The notes beneath the pieces were generated by a model. That model was not told the DNA's origin and searched no databases. It saw only the letters and a list, made by a program, of their open reading frames with translations. A stretch of 64,000 bases of DNA. Source: Lantana camara (lineage: Eukaryota; Streptophyta; Magnoliopsida; Lamiales; Verbenaceae). Every line of letters begins with the position of its first letter. The first letter of the stretch is position 1. The translations under genes were made by a program, and so were the position numbers. The stretch lies in assembly GCA_037501455.1 (NCBI GenBank), contig CM074858.1, forward strand, positions 84,852,501 to 84,916,500. The letters run 5' to 3'. Below, in pieces: positions 9,419 to 22,395 of this stretch.

Positions 9419-12400
9419 TGTAGCACCCAGCACGTGAGGCACCACATCCCCCGCACTAAGGCTCAACACGAGTAACGAAATAGTAAATTCGCACCCGTAT
9501 CAAACCCTAGCGAACGGGAGACAAACATAAAAACCTTCCTAAGCCAGGCGGAGCTAGACCCTGCACTGATAACCATACAACAAAATATAATGCATAGCAA
9601 AGCCAAAGTTCAATCATACAAACCATAAGCAGAATTTGGGCTCTTCAGGCCTCTTTTACATCATAGCAAATCCCAGTAAAGTCAATTCAATAATAATTTC
9701 ATAAATATTAAAGTTCATGAATTAATAGAACGAGTCATACATAATTCCAATACATATGTGAGTGCAGAGACTCTCCTAACCTAACTTGACCAACTTAAAG
9801 ACTCCAAACACCTCCACCTAGCTCGAAACTCCAGAGTCAAACCTACACACTAAAAAGGTTGGGGAGGGAGAGGGTCAGTCTCTAGAAGACTGAGTGAGCA
9901 GGAGCGATATACATATAGAAACATGCACATGCAAGTCATAAATTCTGAACAAGGTTTTATTTGAAATTAGTTCCCAAAAGGGCAAGAGAATGATTAATCA
10001 ATGCTCGGATTTCATGACCACTCATATTAATTCATTACATTCATAAATCATACATAAATATAAGGCTTGGCGAGTGAGCGTGCACAATCTCCAACCAAAC
10101 TCCGACCGTGTACGACAAATATCATTAATATATTGATTAGGCGATCATGCAATATATCATAATACATGCAGACCATAAATCATATCATAAATATATTCGT
10201 TTGGGCAATCCGTGTCCCGGCTTTCCCGCACGGTGCATAATCATATCATAACATACACATAAGCATAAGTATAAATCATAACCAACCTTCTTCCTCCGGG
10301 TGGTGGACGGGCTTGCAAGACCCGGCCACCGGTTCATACATAGGCCAATGGGGGTACATGAATTCCCCAAAGGCACTCAGCTCCCATTCCCCGCTAAACC
10401 TCCTAGCGAGGGCCGGTATCACCGTATATAAGGTGGGACTAGTACAAGGGATCACCGTCGGCCCTTGCCTCCCCGGATAGCCACTTGCACTAAGTCCCTG
10501 GGCCCGTGAACATATCATACATGCATAATCTCGCCAAAACATTTACTTTCATACTTAGGATACATACTATAAGAAAACATACCTTACCGTGCAACTCGGA
10601 ATATTCTATACATGTACCTCTCCGTGTCATCCTAATCCGTAGATAGCATGAAGACACACGGTTTGGAGCATAGCCTCGTTGTAAAACCATTTTTAAGCTT
10701 ATATACGCCCATACGTATAATTCAGAAGAATTTACTCGATAACTTCATTTGAAAACCATATATATATAATCATAAGGTTTTTGGCCAAAGCTTTTCACAT
10801 AAGGGTTGTAGGGTTTGTTACATAGCTAAAACAAAACCACCCTCACCTGAACCGTGACGAAACAAGGATACGAGTTACCAAGTGCTCGAAGGATCAAGTT
10901 CTCTCCACCCTGGAGATAAACTGTACAAAGACAACACGACATGTTCGTGAGACTCAAGACTCTAAATGAACCATATATGACGCACGGTAATGCTCAAGCA
11001 TGATATGAAGGCATAAAGATCATATAACCAAGTCATTCACTTGTTCATTCATTTTCATTCAAATTCTTCAATTCAAATCTCCAATCAATTAATTCAAGAA
11101 TTCAAATAGGAGCATAGAACATATTCAAGCTCACCCATAATGCTACCACATACTTCATATTACATAAGATAGCATATTTCGAAGGTTTGACAACAAGAAG
11201 GCATCAAGTGATATAGAAAATGAGTTAAGCGATTCATAATTGACATATAAACACACATAACGGCATTAAGCAAAAGCATGCCTATAACTCATCCAAATGC
11301 CATGAAATTAAACCAAAATACCCCTAACACATAGCAAAACAAGTTCATAGTTCAACACAAAGGAAGATAAAGTCATTTAAGAGGTGAAACAAATCAAAAA
11401 CCGAAAAGGAAGCAACAAGGACTGCGCAAGGGAAGGGACACGGGGGTGTCACCCTCCTTAGCCAAACTGAGCCACGACCGTGGCTCAGTACAGAGCTGCC
11501 CAGAAGGTGTGACACGACCGTGTCTCACACTTAAGTGTAAATGAGACACGGGGGTGTCACGGTACAGAACTTAAAACGTTCACAGAGTTTTTCCGGCAAA
11601 ACTGATCTCATACCAAATCAATCCAAATGCATACCAAATCAACTCCAAATGCTATGAAACTTAATATAAAACATATTTAGCATGTTAGGAACATTTTTCA
11701 TTTAGAGTGTAAAGGCTAAATCACACGTTAAGATCATCTAAATCATGCGGCAAAACTGGGTCGCCAAAATCGCACATAAGAGCCCTATTGTTTCAATCAG
11801 CCATGATCAAGTACTTAGGGGTTGAATTTGGATCTGAAACTTTGGGGAATGCATGCTAACATACTAAACAACTAATATACTTCCTATATATGCAAAATGG
11901 CACAATTTAAAGCACATTAGAATGACCAACGAGTTACAAAACGTAACATCAACAAGTCTGTCATGAAGCATGCATAAAAACAGGCCATGTCTTTCGGTTT
12001 TGAGGCTTAAAATGGATCCAAATACTTGGAACATGAATGCTAACATATATAACAATGAGTGTACATCAACTCCATGCAATTTCACACGAAATGGAGACCA
12101 TTTGATCAAGCAACAATACAAAATTTCACACAGCAGTTCGAAAAACAGGGGAAGCAGTTTGATCATCAAGTTTGGAGCTCCATATCTCATAATTTCATCA
12201 AAGGGTCAAGAGATAAAATTCTCCTAATATCATATACTATCAGTTATGAAAGAAATAGGTCAAGAAACAAGCTCATATGATCATGTATAAGCAAGAAAAT
12301 CAGCTACACAAGCAAATAGGTCACAAGAGCAAAAATCCCTAAAAGTTCATACCAAACTCATCACCCAAACCCTAATCAAATCTGATCAAAATCATGTTTT

Positions 12401-13380
12401 AAGTAGATGAAATCAAGCATAAAAGAGTAGAGAAGACATAAATATTCATACCTTAAAGATTTGGTGAAGGAGGGAAGAGATTTGAGCTCAAAATCACAAA
12501 GGGCCAAGGGTTTTCTTCCTTTCTTCTCTTCTTCTCTCTCTCGTTCAGCTCCAGCAGAAAGGGAGATATTTTGGCTCGGTTTTCAGAGCTAAAGGGAAGA
12601 GAAAAGGCTTAACCCAAGGTACAAAATTCATGGTTTAAGGTATGGTTAGGTTAGAGGAGTGTTAAGGGTTCCACCATGAAGACTAGTCAACAAAAGGAGC
12701 TCTTCTTGCACGAGTTGCTCGTTATGGTTGGATTTCGGAGGTCTTAATGATCTCAAAAAGGTATGAGGCTTGTTCCATTGTCTCCGCATCGTCGATAGGA
12801 AGGCAACGGAAGTGACAGAATTCGAATCCGAATTCCCTAGCTCAAGATATCACGCACGGAACCAAGGGTGCGCTAATTGCTCGTTAGCCCCCGACTTGGT
12901 TCCAAAAATCAAATTAAATTCGTTAACACGTCAAATGAATCCGAAAACATAAACCGAGCATATAGGCATGTTCATAACACACATATTCACGACATATTAA
13001 ATTTTCACGACATTTCGATATCATTACATATAAGAACGAAGCACAAATAGAACACTCATGCGCATGAATGAATTCATAACGTTATAAATTTAATTACTAA
13101 AACTTAAATTCCATTTTAAATAAATTACAGCCAACTAGTAACATATTGAAATTAATTAATGAAATTACCGAAATAGTTAAGGTAACAAGAAACATTAATT
13201 AAGAAATTAAACACTAAATATCAAATTAGAATAAAATGAATTAAATTAAAATAACAATAGTTTATAGTTTAAATCAAATATAAACATTTATAAATAATTA
13301 ATCATATAATTAAATAATTAAATTGCGCAATTTATAAACAAATACGCCACGTTATTATTACTGAAAACTGGGGCGTTACA
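9419..13380 (-). repeat. LARD LTR2 (3962 bp, full)
   Basis: TGTAGCACCC to GGGGCGTTACA, collinear with LTR3 at 16570-20532. In the 200-base stretch I compared (10801-11000 against LTR3) about 2 in 100 bases differ. Contains the hairpin at 9875-9893, palindromes at 11434-11562, a promoter-like GGCCAAA/TATATATA module at 10759-10815 and a donor-like AAG|GTATGA at 12451-12452 (minus). The reading frames over 11864-12280 lie on both strands and lack protein-like composition. Confidence 0.92.
11434..11562. repeat. Palindrome cluster in LARD LTR2 (repeated about 18585-18713 in LTR3)
   Basis: Inverted repeats built on GACAC...GTGTC. The best has an 11-bp perfect stem ACTGAGCCACG around AC (11466-11489). 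A near-palindrome follows at 11507-11530 and a GACACGGGGGTGTC core around 11545-11558. Related in sequence and LTR position to the clusters of families A and B. Confidence 0.8.
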
Positions 13381-13440
13381 ATCTCTCCCCCTTAAAAAGA
13401 ATCCGTCCTCGGATTCACAACAGGCCTGAAAACAAACAAT

Positions 13441-13572
13441 GAGAGATTCCCCGTCTCCCACAAGCAACAAGGAGAGAGCCCCGTCTCTCGAGCAGCAATG
13501 AGAGAACCCCGTCTCTCCAGCAACAATGAGAGAACCCCGTCTCTCGCAAGTAAAGAGAGTACCCCATCTCTC
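13441..13572. repeat. Hairpin minisatellite near LARD polypurine tract
   Basis: Five units of about 28-31 bp. Each contains an inverted repeat of the form GAGAGA-ACCCCG-TCTCTC and is separated by AGCAACAAT-like spacers. The cluster lies about 25 bases inside the pre-PPT hairpin. Confidence 0.85.
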
Positions 13573-16547
13573 AAACAAAAATAAAGCAAGGAAGTCTCCA
13601 ATACTCCCAAGCAACTCACGCAAAACCAAATTTAAAATCACGTAAGACACCCTACGCAAGTAATAAATGTCGCCCCCATTGATTTTAAAATATTCCAAGT
13701 AATTTAACACAATACAAGATTAAAGCACCTAACATAAAAATTATGTAGATTAAATTTGCATGGATGCATGTATCATGAATGCTATAAGTACCGTTCACCG
13801 TAGTTGCAAAAATTCAGATTTGTGAGTTGTCATTGTCCAAGGTATGATCTGTCCCGAATGTAGCTCAGTGCCAAGCTTGTTTTGAATCTCTTCAGGGTTC
13901 CCCGGTGAAGCGACTGATGAATCCTTTAAGGATTATACTCTAAGATCCCTTCTGAATTGTACAGCTTCCAGTTTCCCACCATTTCCCTTTAATCCTCATT
14001 CGTCCAACCAACTCTTTTTAATCGACCGAGCTTGAACTCCCCGAATGCCCTTAAATTGTCCGTCCCGAAATCCGATCCATAGTTACTACCTTTACCCAAC
14101 TTCTTCAATCCTTATCCAAATCGGTGCTCAACATATCCTCGAGGATAACCACTCTAGCAAACTTGATGATTCGATCCCGACCTTACGATGTTTATTCTTA
14201 TGGTCTCTCTCAACATAAATCTTTTCCCACCTTCCGTTCCTATTGTCCGTTCATTCCCTTTTGACCCCCCTCAATGTTATATTCGATAATTGGTCCCATG
14301 TTTCTTTAATCAAAGACAGAAGGTTCTTGATGATTCATGAAGCTTGAAGTAACCTTCCAATTATCATCCTTTTCTATTTGGTCCCTTCTTGAGTGTCCTT
14401 CTGGATTACCTTGATATGACTAATAACTCGATAATATTGTCTTGGACCCCTTCATACTTCATTGAATAAATCTTGATTGACACCATCCCCTTATAGGATA
14501 GCCTGATTCGGTTTTCCCCCTTGTTAATTCTAACTTAGAAGTCCATAGGAACTCTCTTATGATTCCATCACCTCCAGATCAGAATTCTACACGTAGCTTC
14601 TCTCTTAATAGCTTAACCATAACCGCCGTCTTATTCATTCCCAATCACCACCCTTAGGACTTCCAGATTCCCCTTAATTTGCATCCCCATCATTACTCCT
14701 AACATATCCATTCGAGCACCACTCACATCCTCCAATTCACCTCTCGGTCGTGCTCTCCCCCTTAAAATTTTTGCTCCCACATGTCAAACTCCATGAATCC
14801 TTCTTTCATTGAAATTTTTGCTGAGCCACTTTTGATTCTTTAATTCACTCCTAAGGTTCAATTCAAACCCTTCAATAATTACTTCCTTCTAATCCTCAAC
14901 TTTTCTCTTTCTTGCTCTTCTTGAAATCTAGACTAATTTAATCCCCTCCTGTATTTCCATTCTTTCAACTAAAGATAATCCCTCAGAGATTAAGGTTTCT
15001 CCTAAAACTCTTCAACTTAGTTCTTCGGTGTAGATTGTACTAGCTAAGCTACATGCCCGGAACTCCCAAGATATAACCCAACTATTCTTCTCGTCTTGAT
15101 TCGATCAAGCCTTGGTCAAAGAATCGCTTGATGGACAAGGTGTAGCCATTCCCTATCAATTAAACACTAAGCCATACATGTTGGATTAACATGCCAATGC
15201 ACATAGTAAACAATTAAAGATGCAACGATGCAACACGTTGGAGCAATTATATTAATTAAACATAAATGTACATATAGATAAAGAAAGCAATTAATTTAAA
15301 TCGATGCATGATGCTCATGCCATGAATATGCAGAACCTGTCACCGAGGTGGTAAGCTTTTAGCTTGATGACGTGTTCCTCATTCCCATAATTGTAACTTT
15401 CTTTGATGACATTGATAATTCCTTAGCTTTCCATGGTTTTCGAATCTCCCCAATCTTCTTCCATCAATTTGTATATCCCATGGCCCGAACGTGCTATTGT
15501 GAACCCAAGGTCTTATTTGTCAATGGAGTTTACCCCTCAACGTACTTCCAAGCATCAACCTCCAAAGGTCATCCGAATCTTCATCTTGATGTGCTCCCCG
15601 GTTAAAGTTCCTTTAGCTTATCCTTTGTTTCCGATCTACGCGCATAATTCACCCATGATAATGCTTTCCATTCTTGCTTGCTTCTTGATGTCCCCATAAG
15701 GTTCCAAGAAGACGACGCGATTTGTATTCCTCGATGCTCTTAAGTCTCTTTGCCTTGCGTCCATTTGTTGTCCCACGTTTATATTCGTATCAAGTGAGCT
15801 TCCATAGTTGACCTCATAGTGAGCTTTATGATTAACGGCTCCCAATCCTTGCATCTGAGTTGAGTCGAACCCTTTTTAACACATCTTGTATCCGATCCCT
15901 TGAAGCTTCCCAATTTGGTCTTCCAATCATCCAACCATTCCAAACTCGGAGCTGCAACGGCGAACCTTGGAGCATTTAATCTGGTATTAAATGTCTTCAA
16001 AATCGGGGTGGTGAAGAGTTCCACACCCCTCTCGTTGTCTCACGCATCCCTCAAGTTAGAACTTGAGTCTTTGCAATTCTTGTATGTTGAGAACCTTCAA
16101 GGATTGTAGGTAGGGCCTGATTGATGAACCTTCCCGTGATCCAAGCTTCCTCCCCTGATACGAGCCATGATAAGTAGTTCCATTGTGCAAGCCGCAGAAT
16201 TTGAACACTCGGCCTTCAAGTTACTTTGTCAATTGTAGTTGGTGTGAATTGTAGATTTGTTTGCATGTTAGTAGCCTATATAAGAAAGATCAACTCAAAT
16301 ATGGATGCATGGAGATTAGTGTATGCTTATGGCACGTAGTTAAATAAATCAATGCACATAGAATGCAAAACGCAACATTTAAAGCAACTAAATAAAAGAG
16401 TAGATGGTATACAAGTATTAAGCAATTTCCAACAATTAGTATCAAATATTCATGCCAAATCGATGCAATGTACATATTAACAAGTTGTTCCTATGCCGTG
16501 CGACCTAACTGACTCAAACACGACTCAAGAACACCGGTTTTGCAACC

Positions 16548-16561
16548 GGGCTCTGATACCA
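16548..16561 (-). other. Primer-binding site, LARD
   Basis: TGGTATCAGAGCCC on the minus strand, eight bases (TCCTTAAG) from the LTR3 end. It is complementary to the 3' end of plant initiator tRNA-Met. Confidence 0.88.
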
Positions 16562-16569
16562 CTTAAGGA

Positions 16570-19500
16570 TGTAGCACCCCGCACGTGAGGCACCACATCC
16601 CCCGCACTAAGGCTCAACACGAGTAACGAAATAGTAAATCCGCACCCGTATCAAACCCTAGCGAACGGGAGATAAACATAAAAACCTTCCTAAGCCAGGC
16701 GGAGCTAGACCCTGCACTGATAACCATACAACAAAATATAATGCATAGCAAAGCCAAAGTTCAATCATACAAACCATAAGCAGAATTTGGGCTCTTCAGG
16801 CCTCTTTTACATCATAGCAAATCCCAGTAAAGTCAATTCAATAATAATTTCATAAATATTAAAGTTCATGAATTAATAGAACGAGTCATACATAATTCCA
16901 ATACATATGTGAGTGCAGAGACTCTCCTAACCTAACTTGACCAACTTAAAGACTCCAAACACCTCCGCCTAGCTCGAAACTCCAGAGTCAAACCTGCACA
17001 CTAAAAAGGTTGGGGAGGGAGAGGGTCAGTCTCTAGAAGACTGAGTGAGCAGGAGCGATATACATATAGAAACATGCACATGCAAGTCATAAATTCCGAA
17101 CAAGGTTTTATTTGAAATTAGTTCCCAAAAGGGCAAGAGAATGATTAATCAATGCTCGGATTTCATGACCACTCATATTAATTCATTACATTCTTAAATC
17201 ATACATAAATATAAGGCTCGGCGAGTGAGCGTGCACAATCTCCAACCAAACTCCGACCGTGTACGACAAATATCATTAATATATTGATTAGGCGATCATG
17301 CAATATATCATAATACATGCAGACCATAAATCATATCATAAATATATTCGTTTGGGCAATCCGTGTCCCGGCTTTCCCGCACGGTGCATAATCATATCAT
17401 AACATACACATAAGCATAAGTATAAATCATAACCAACCTTCTTCCTCCGGGTGGTGGACGGGCTTGCAAGACCCGGCTACCGGTTCATACATAGGCCAAT
17501 GGGGGTACATGAATTCCCCAAAGGCACTCAGCTCCCATTCCCCGCTAAACCTCCTAGCGAGGGCCGGTATCACCGTATATAAGGTGGGACTAGTACAGGG
17601 GATCACCGTCGGCCCTTGCCTCCCCGGATAGCCACTTGCACTAAGTCCCTGGGCCCGTGAACATATCATACATGCATAATCTCGCCAAAACATTTACTTT
17701 CATACTTAGGATACATACTATAAGAAAACATACCTTACCGTGCAACTCGGAATATGCTATACATGTACCTCTCCGTGTCATCCTAATCCGTAGCTAGCAT
17801 GAAGACACACGGTTTAGAGCATAGCCTCGTTGCAAAACCATTTTTAAGCTTATATACGCCCATACGTATAATTCAGAAGAATTTACTCGATAACTTCATT
17901 TGAAAACCATATATATATAATCATAAGGTTTTTGGCCAAAGCTTTTCACATAAGGGTTGTAGGGTTTGTTACATAGCTAAAACAAAACCACCCTCACCTG
18001 AACCGTGACGAAACAAGGATACGAGTTACCAAGTGCTCGAAGGATCAAGATCTCTCCACCCTGGAGATAAACTGTACAAAGACAACACGACGTGTTCGTG
18101 AGACTCAAGACTCTAAATGAACCATATATGACGCACGACAATGCTCAAGCATGATATGAAGGCATAAAGATCATATAACCAAGTCATTCACTTGTTCATT
18201 CATTTTCATTCAAATTCTTCAATTCAAATCTCCAATCAATTAATTCAAGAATTCAAATAGGAGCATAGAACATATTCAAGCTCACCCATAATGCTACCAC
18301 ATACTTCATATTACATAAGATAGCATATTTCCAAGGTTTGACAACAAGAAGGCATCAAGTGATATAGAAAATGAGTTAAGCGATTCATAATTGACATATA
18401 AACACACATAACGGCATTAAGCAAAAGCATGCCTATAACTCATCCAAATGCCATGAAATTAAACCACAATACCCCTAACACATAGCAAAACAAGTTCATA
18501 GTTCAACACAAAGGAAGATAAAGTCATTCAAGAGGTGAAACAAATCAAAAACCGAAAATGAAGCAACAAGGACTGCGCAAGGGAAGGGACACGGGGGTGT
18601 CACCCTCCTTAGCCAAACTGAGCCACGACCGTGGCTCAGTACAGAGCTGCCCAGAAGGTTTGACACGCCCGTGTCTCACACTTAAGTGTAAATGAGACAC
18701 GGGGGTGTCACGGTACAGAACTTAAAACGTTCACAGAGTTTTTCCGGCAAAACTGATCTCATACCAAATCAATCCAAAAGCATACCAAATCAACTCCAAA
18801 TGCTTTGAAACTTAATATACAACATATTTAGCATGTTAGGAACATTTTTAATTTAGAGTGTAAAGGCTAAATAACACGTTAAGATCATCTAAATCATGCG
18901 GCAAAACTGGGTCGCCAAAATCGCACATAAGAGCCCTATTGTTTCAATCAGCCATGATCAAGTACTTAGGGGTTGAATTTGGATCTGAAACTTTGGGGAA
19001 TGTATGCTAACATACTAAAAAACTAATATACTTCATATATATGCAAAATGGCACAATTTAAAGCACATTAGAATGACCAACGAGTTACAAAACGCAACAG
19101 CAACAAGTCTGTCATGAAGCATGCATAAAAACAGGCCATGTCTTTCGGTTTTGAGGCTTAAAATGGATCCAAATACTTGGAACATGAATTCTAACATATA
19201 GAACAATGAGTTTACATCAACTCCATGCAATTTCACACGAAATGGAGACCATTTGATCAAGCAACAACATAAAATTTCACACAGCAGTTCGAAAAACAGG
19301 GTAAGCAGTTTGATCATCAAGTTTGGAGCTCCATATCTCATAATTTCATCAAAGGGTCAAGAGATAAAATCCTCCTAATATCATATAGTATCAGTTAGCA
19401 AAGAAATAGGTCAAGAAACAAGCTCATATGATCATGTATAAGCAAGAAAATCAGCTACACAAGCAAATAGGTCACAAGAGCAAAAATCCCTAAAAGTTCA

Positions 19501-20532
19501 TACCAAACTCATCACCCAAACCCTAATCAAATCTGATCAAAATCATGTTTTAAGTAGATTAAATCAAGCATAAAAGAGTAGAGAAGACATAAATATTCAT
19601 ACCTTAAAGATTTGGTGAAGGAGGGAAGAGATTTGAGCTCAAAATCACAAAGGGCCAAGGGTTTTCATCCTTTCTTCTCTTCTTCTCTCTCTCGTTCAGC
19701 TCCAGCAGAAAGGGAGATATTTTGGCTCGGTTTTCAGAGCTAAAGGGAAGAGAAAAGGCTTAACCCAAGGTACAAAATTCATGGTTTAAGGTATGGTTAG
19801 GTTAGAGGAGTGTTAAGGGTCCCACCATGAAGACTAGTCAACAAAAGCAGCTCTTCTTGCACGAGTTGCTCGTTACGGTTGGATTTCGGAGGTCTTAATG
19901 ATCTCAAAAAGGTATGAGGCTTGTTCCATTATCTCCGCATCGTCGATAGGAAGGCAACGGAAGTGACGGAATTCGAATCCGAATTCCCGAGCTCAAGATA
20001 TCACGCACGGAACCAAGGGTGCGCTAATTGCTCGTTAGCCCCCGACTTGGTTCCAAAAATCAAATTAAATTCGTTAACACGTCAAATGAATCCGAAAACA
20101 TAAACCGAGCATATAGGCATGTTCATAACACACATATTCACGACATATTAAATTTTCACGACATTTCGATATCATTACATATAAGAACGAAGCACAAATA
20201 GAACACTCATGCGCATGAATGAATTCATAACGTTATAAATTTAATTACTAAAACTTAAATTCCATTTTAAATAAATTACAGCCAACTAGTAACATATTGA
20301 AATTAATTAATGAAATTACCGAAATAGTTAAGGTAACAAGAAACATTAATTAAGAAATTAAACACTAAATATCAAAGTAGAATAAAATGAATTAAATTAA
20401 AATAACAATAGTTTATAGTTTAAATCAAATATAAACATTTATAAATAATTAATCATATAATTAAATAATTAAATTGCGCAATTTATAAACAAATACGCCA
20501 CGTTATTATTACTGAAAAACTGGGGCGTTACA
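16570..20532 (-). repeat. LARD LTR3 (3963 bp, 5' LTR in element sense)
   Basis: Full-length LTR, within one base of the length of LTR2. Hairpin at 17026-17044. The right end GGGGCGTTACA abuts the GGTTC duplication at 20533-20537. Confidence 0.92.
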
Positions 20533-21911
20533 GGTTCCATGTCACTTTATGAGTTAACTCTGTAGTCTTAGGTATAAGCTTTAAAGGGTGTCGCCTTAGA
20601 CAACTGACTCAAGGCTTATGCTGGGGCTGCACAAGTAACTCATGAAAGTGAATGAGAATCAAGAAAGGACCTGCCCTTGCATCTGCAAGGTGATCTCTTA
20701 TTGAGTAAGTCATTCATATGCCATATGGAGTCCTTGGCCAAGGCAGTAGATCAAGACATCAAGAAAAGGGTTTCTTGGATTGAAATCAAATGGATATGAA
20801 ATGCAGTTGGCTTTAAGACCAGATTATTACGGTTCTGATTATTCCCTTACCCTAGATCTTGGTTGAGAGATAGTAAGTAGGAGGATTGTATCTCATATGA
20901 ATCAATGACTTAAAGGTTTTGTCGAATCGAGACATTCCAATTCAGCTAGGGGTTAAACACCTGTTGCTAGACTATGGTCGTTTAATCTGTGGACTGATTA
21001 ATTAATTAGTGAATTAATTAATTAGGGTCACTGCTAATTGAATTGAGAACCTAGAGGGTCACACACAACAACTTGGTTACATGAGTTAAGGCTTTAAAAT
21101 GATTAAACGAGTTTGATCATGCCGAGAAGGTTCCACACGTGTGAATCACACGTGTGGGTCACGTGAGTAACACGTGTCCTTAGGGACACGTGTATCACGT
21201 GTGCATATATATATGTATATGTGATTAAATAATTAATGTGTTAATTATTTAATAGACTTTGGTTTAATTAAAAAGGAAAGTCTTATTTTGGAGAAAAATA
21301 ATCTATTTAATTAATTACGAATTAATTAATTAGATAAAAATAAGTTATTTATTTATTAATAAATAAAGTATAAAATTATCCAAAAGGGTTTTGGATATTT
21401 TAGCTCTCTTAAAAGATGATTTGAATTAGAATTCAAAAGTCAAAGTTTGGAATTACTTGATGATCAAGTAATAAGAGAGAGGGACCAAATCCTTAGTCCA
21501 ATAGGACTAGGTTCGGCCGCCCCTCTCCTTCCTATATATAGGGGAGCTCGAGTGATTGAATTCTTTTGGTTCATTTGTTGAACACCATCCTTTCTCCAAG
21601 ATAAAATAAACCCTGGGTCAAGCCTAAACACTAACTAGAGAACTAGCATCCTTACTAGTTAGATTGTAGTCAAGTTGGTGGACTATCTCTAGAGAGCTTC
21701 AAGTTAGAAGTTTCAACGATTCGAGCTTTACCAAGGAGAGGGGATCAAGCCGCGAGAAGAGCGTTCTTGGGTGGCTTCAAACGCTTCAAGAAAGATTATT
21801 GAAAAGTAAGTTTTTAATCTCTACGAATTCAGATTCACGATTGCGAGTTTCGATTCTTTTGTTGGAAAATTTTTTAAATTTCCGCTGCTTTCTGATTCCT
21901 ATTTTCCAACA
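20533..21911 (+). repeat. Copia-type LTR, second segment to its 3' end
   Basis: Continues the LTR interrupted at 6303 and ends ...CCAACA at 21911, as the reverse complement of the copies at 50162 and 58743 does. No primer-binding site follows, so this is either a solo LTR or a 3' LTR whose element body lies left of the window. A stretch at 21135-21205 holds several overlapping CACGTGTG/CACACGTG motifs. A short TATATATAGGGG run near 21533 precedes a leader-like stretch and may be the LTR promoter (inference). Confidence 0.85.
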
Positions 21912-21961
21912 AGATATTTCCGTCAGAAATATCCTATCGATTTTTTGTTCTTTTTTGTAGT

Positions 21962-22395
21962 GTCCATATGATACCTGAAAAGTAGGATGATGATATGTTA
22001 CCACTGCATTCATTGATAGCTCAAATCTTTTAACAAGGGCATCGAATTTAGCAATGATCATGGTGAGACCACCTAGCATCGGACTTCCTTCCTTGGGACT
22101 AGTAGGAGGTGTGCTTGATTTCTCATGAACCCAACTATCATTTGTTGCCAGTTCTTCCAATAAAGAGATAACATCTCCTGCTGATTTTCTATGAAAACTC
22201 CTCCTGTTGCTACATTAATCATCACTTTTAAATATCGAGATATTCCACTACAAAAGGTCTGCACCAATAGCCATGCAGGAATTCTATGGTGTGGGCATCT
22301 TCTCTGTAGATCTTTAAACCTTTCCTATGCTTCATATAGTGAACCCCTTCCCCTCCCCCCAATTAACTAATTAAAAGTGATAAGATCATGACAAA
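21962..22395 (-). pseudogene. Decayed retrotransposon gag fragment (Athila/Tat-like)
   Basis: Translating the minus strand gives, in broken frames, a segment like ERFKDL-RRCPHH-IPAWLLVQTF followed by a degenerate ATGG...EELA-ND segment and then SPKEGSPMLGGL. The order resembles the plant gypsy gag stretch that normally reads LLRRCPHHG, then LVQTFYNGL, then ASGG and EEMASN. A frameshift near 22140-22200 and one in-frame stop are visible. No LTR or pol belonging to it is in the window. The copia LTR ends 50 bases away, so the copia element probably inserted into it. Confidence 0.6.

Larger units (their letters stand above)
13381..16569 (-). repeat. LARD INT2, complete internal region (3189 bp), non-coding
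   Basis: Bounded by the LTR2 end and LTR3 start. On the minus strand it begins with the PBS TGGTATCAGAGCCC (16548-16561), eight bases from LTR3, matching plant initiator tRNA-Met, and ends with a purine-rich tract just before LTR2 (13383-13398). A hairpin GAATCCG/CGGATTC lies at 13399-13416. Frames on both strands are short, and none shows zinc-knuckle, protease, RT or integrase motifs. Confidence 0.88.
6304..20532 (-). mobile_element. LARD-like non-coding LTR retrotransposon, three-LTR tandem array
   Basis: The array begins TGTAGCACCCC (6304), ends GGGGCGTTACA (20532) and is flanked by the direct repeat GGTTC at 6299-6303 and 20533-20537. The host copia LTR is contiguous across it. Inside are three LTR copies and two internal regions in the same minus orientation: LTR1 (truncated), INT1 (truncated), LTR2, INT2, LTR3. 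No gag, RT or integrase motif is recognisable on either strand of INT. LTRs near 4 kb with a ~3.2-kb non-coding interior fit the LARD definition (large retrotransposon derivative). Ends, PBS spacing and LTR hairpins match families A and B, so mobilisation by Tekay-type proteins is inferred. Confidence 0.88.

Noticed and set aside
12770..12952. 60-codon frame repeated at 19921-20103
   Set aside because: Lies inside the LARD LTR copies and shows no domain; conserved only because the LTRs are recent duplicates.
20538..21911. Stretch taken as intergenic DNA with CACGTG boxes
   Set aside because: It aligns with the copia LTR and continues 5897-6303; the CACGTG motifs are part of that LTR.
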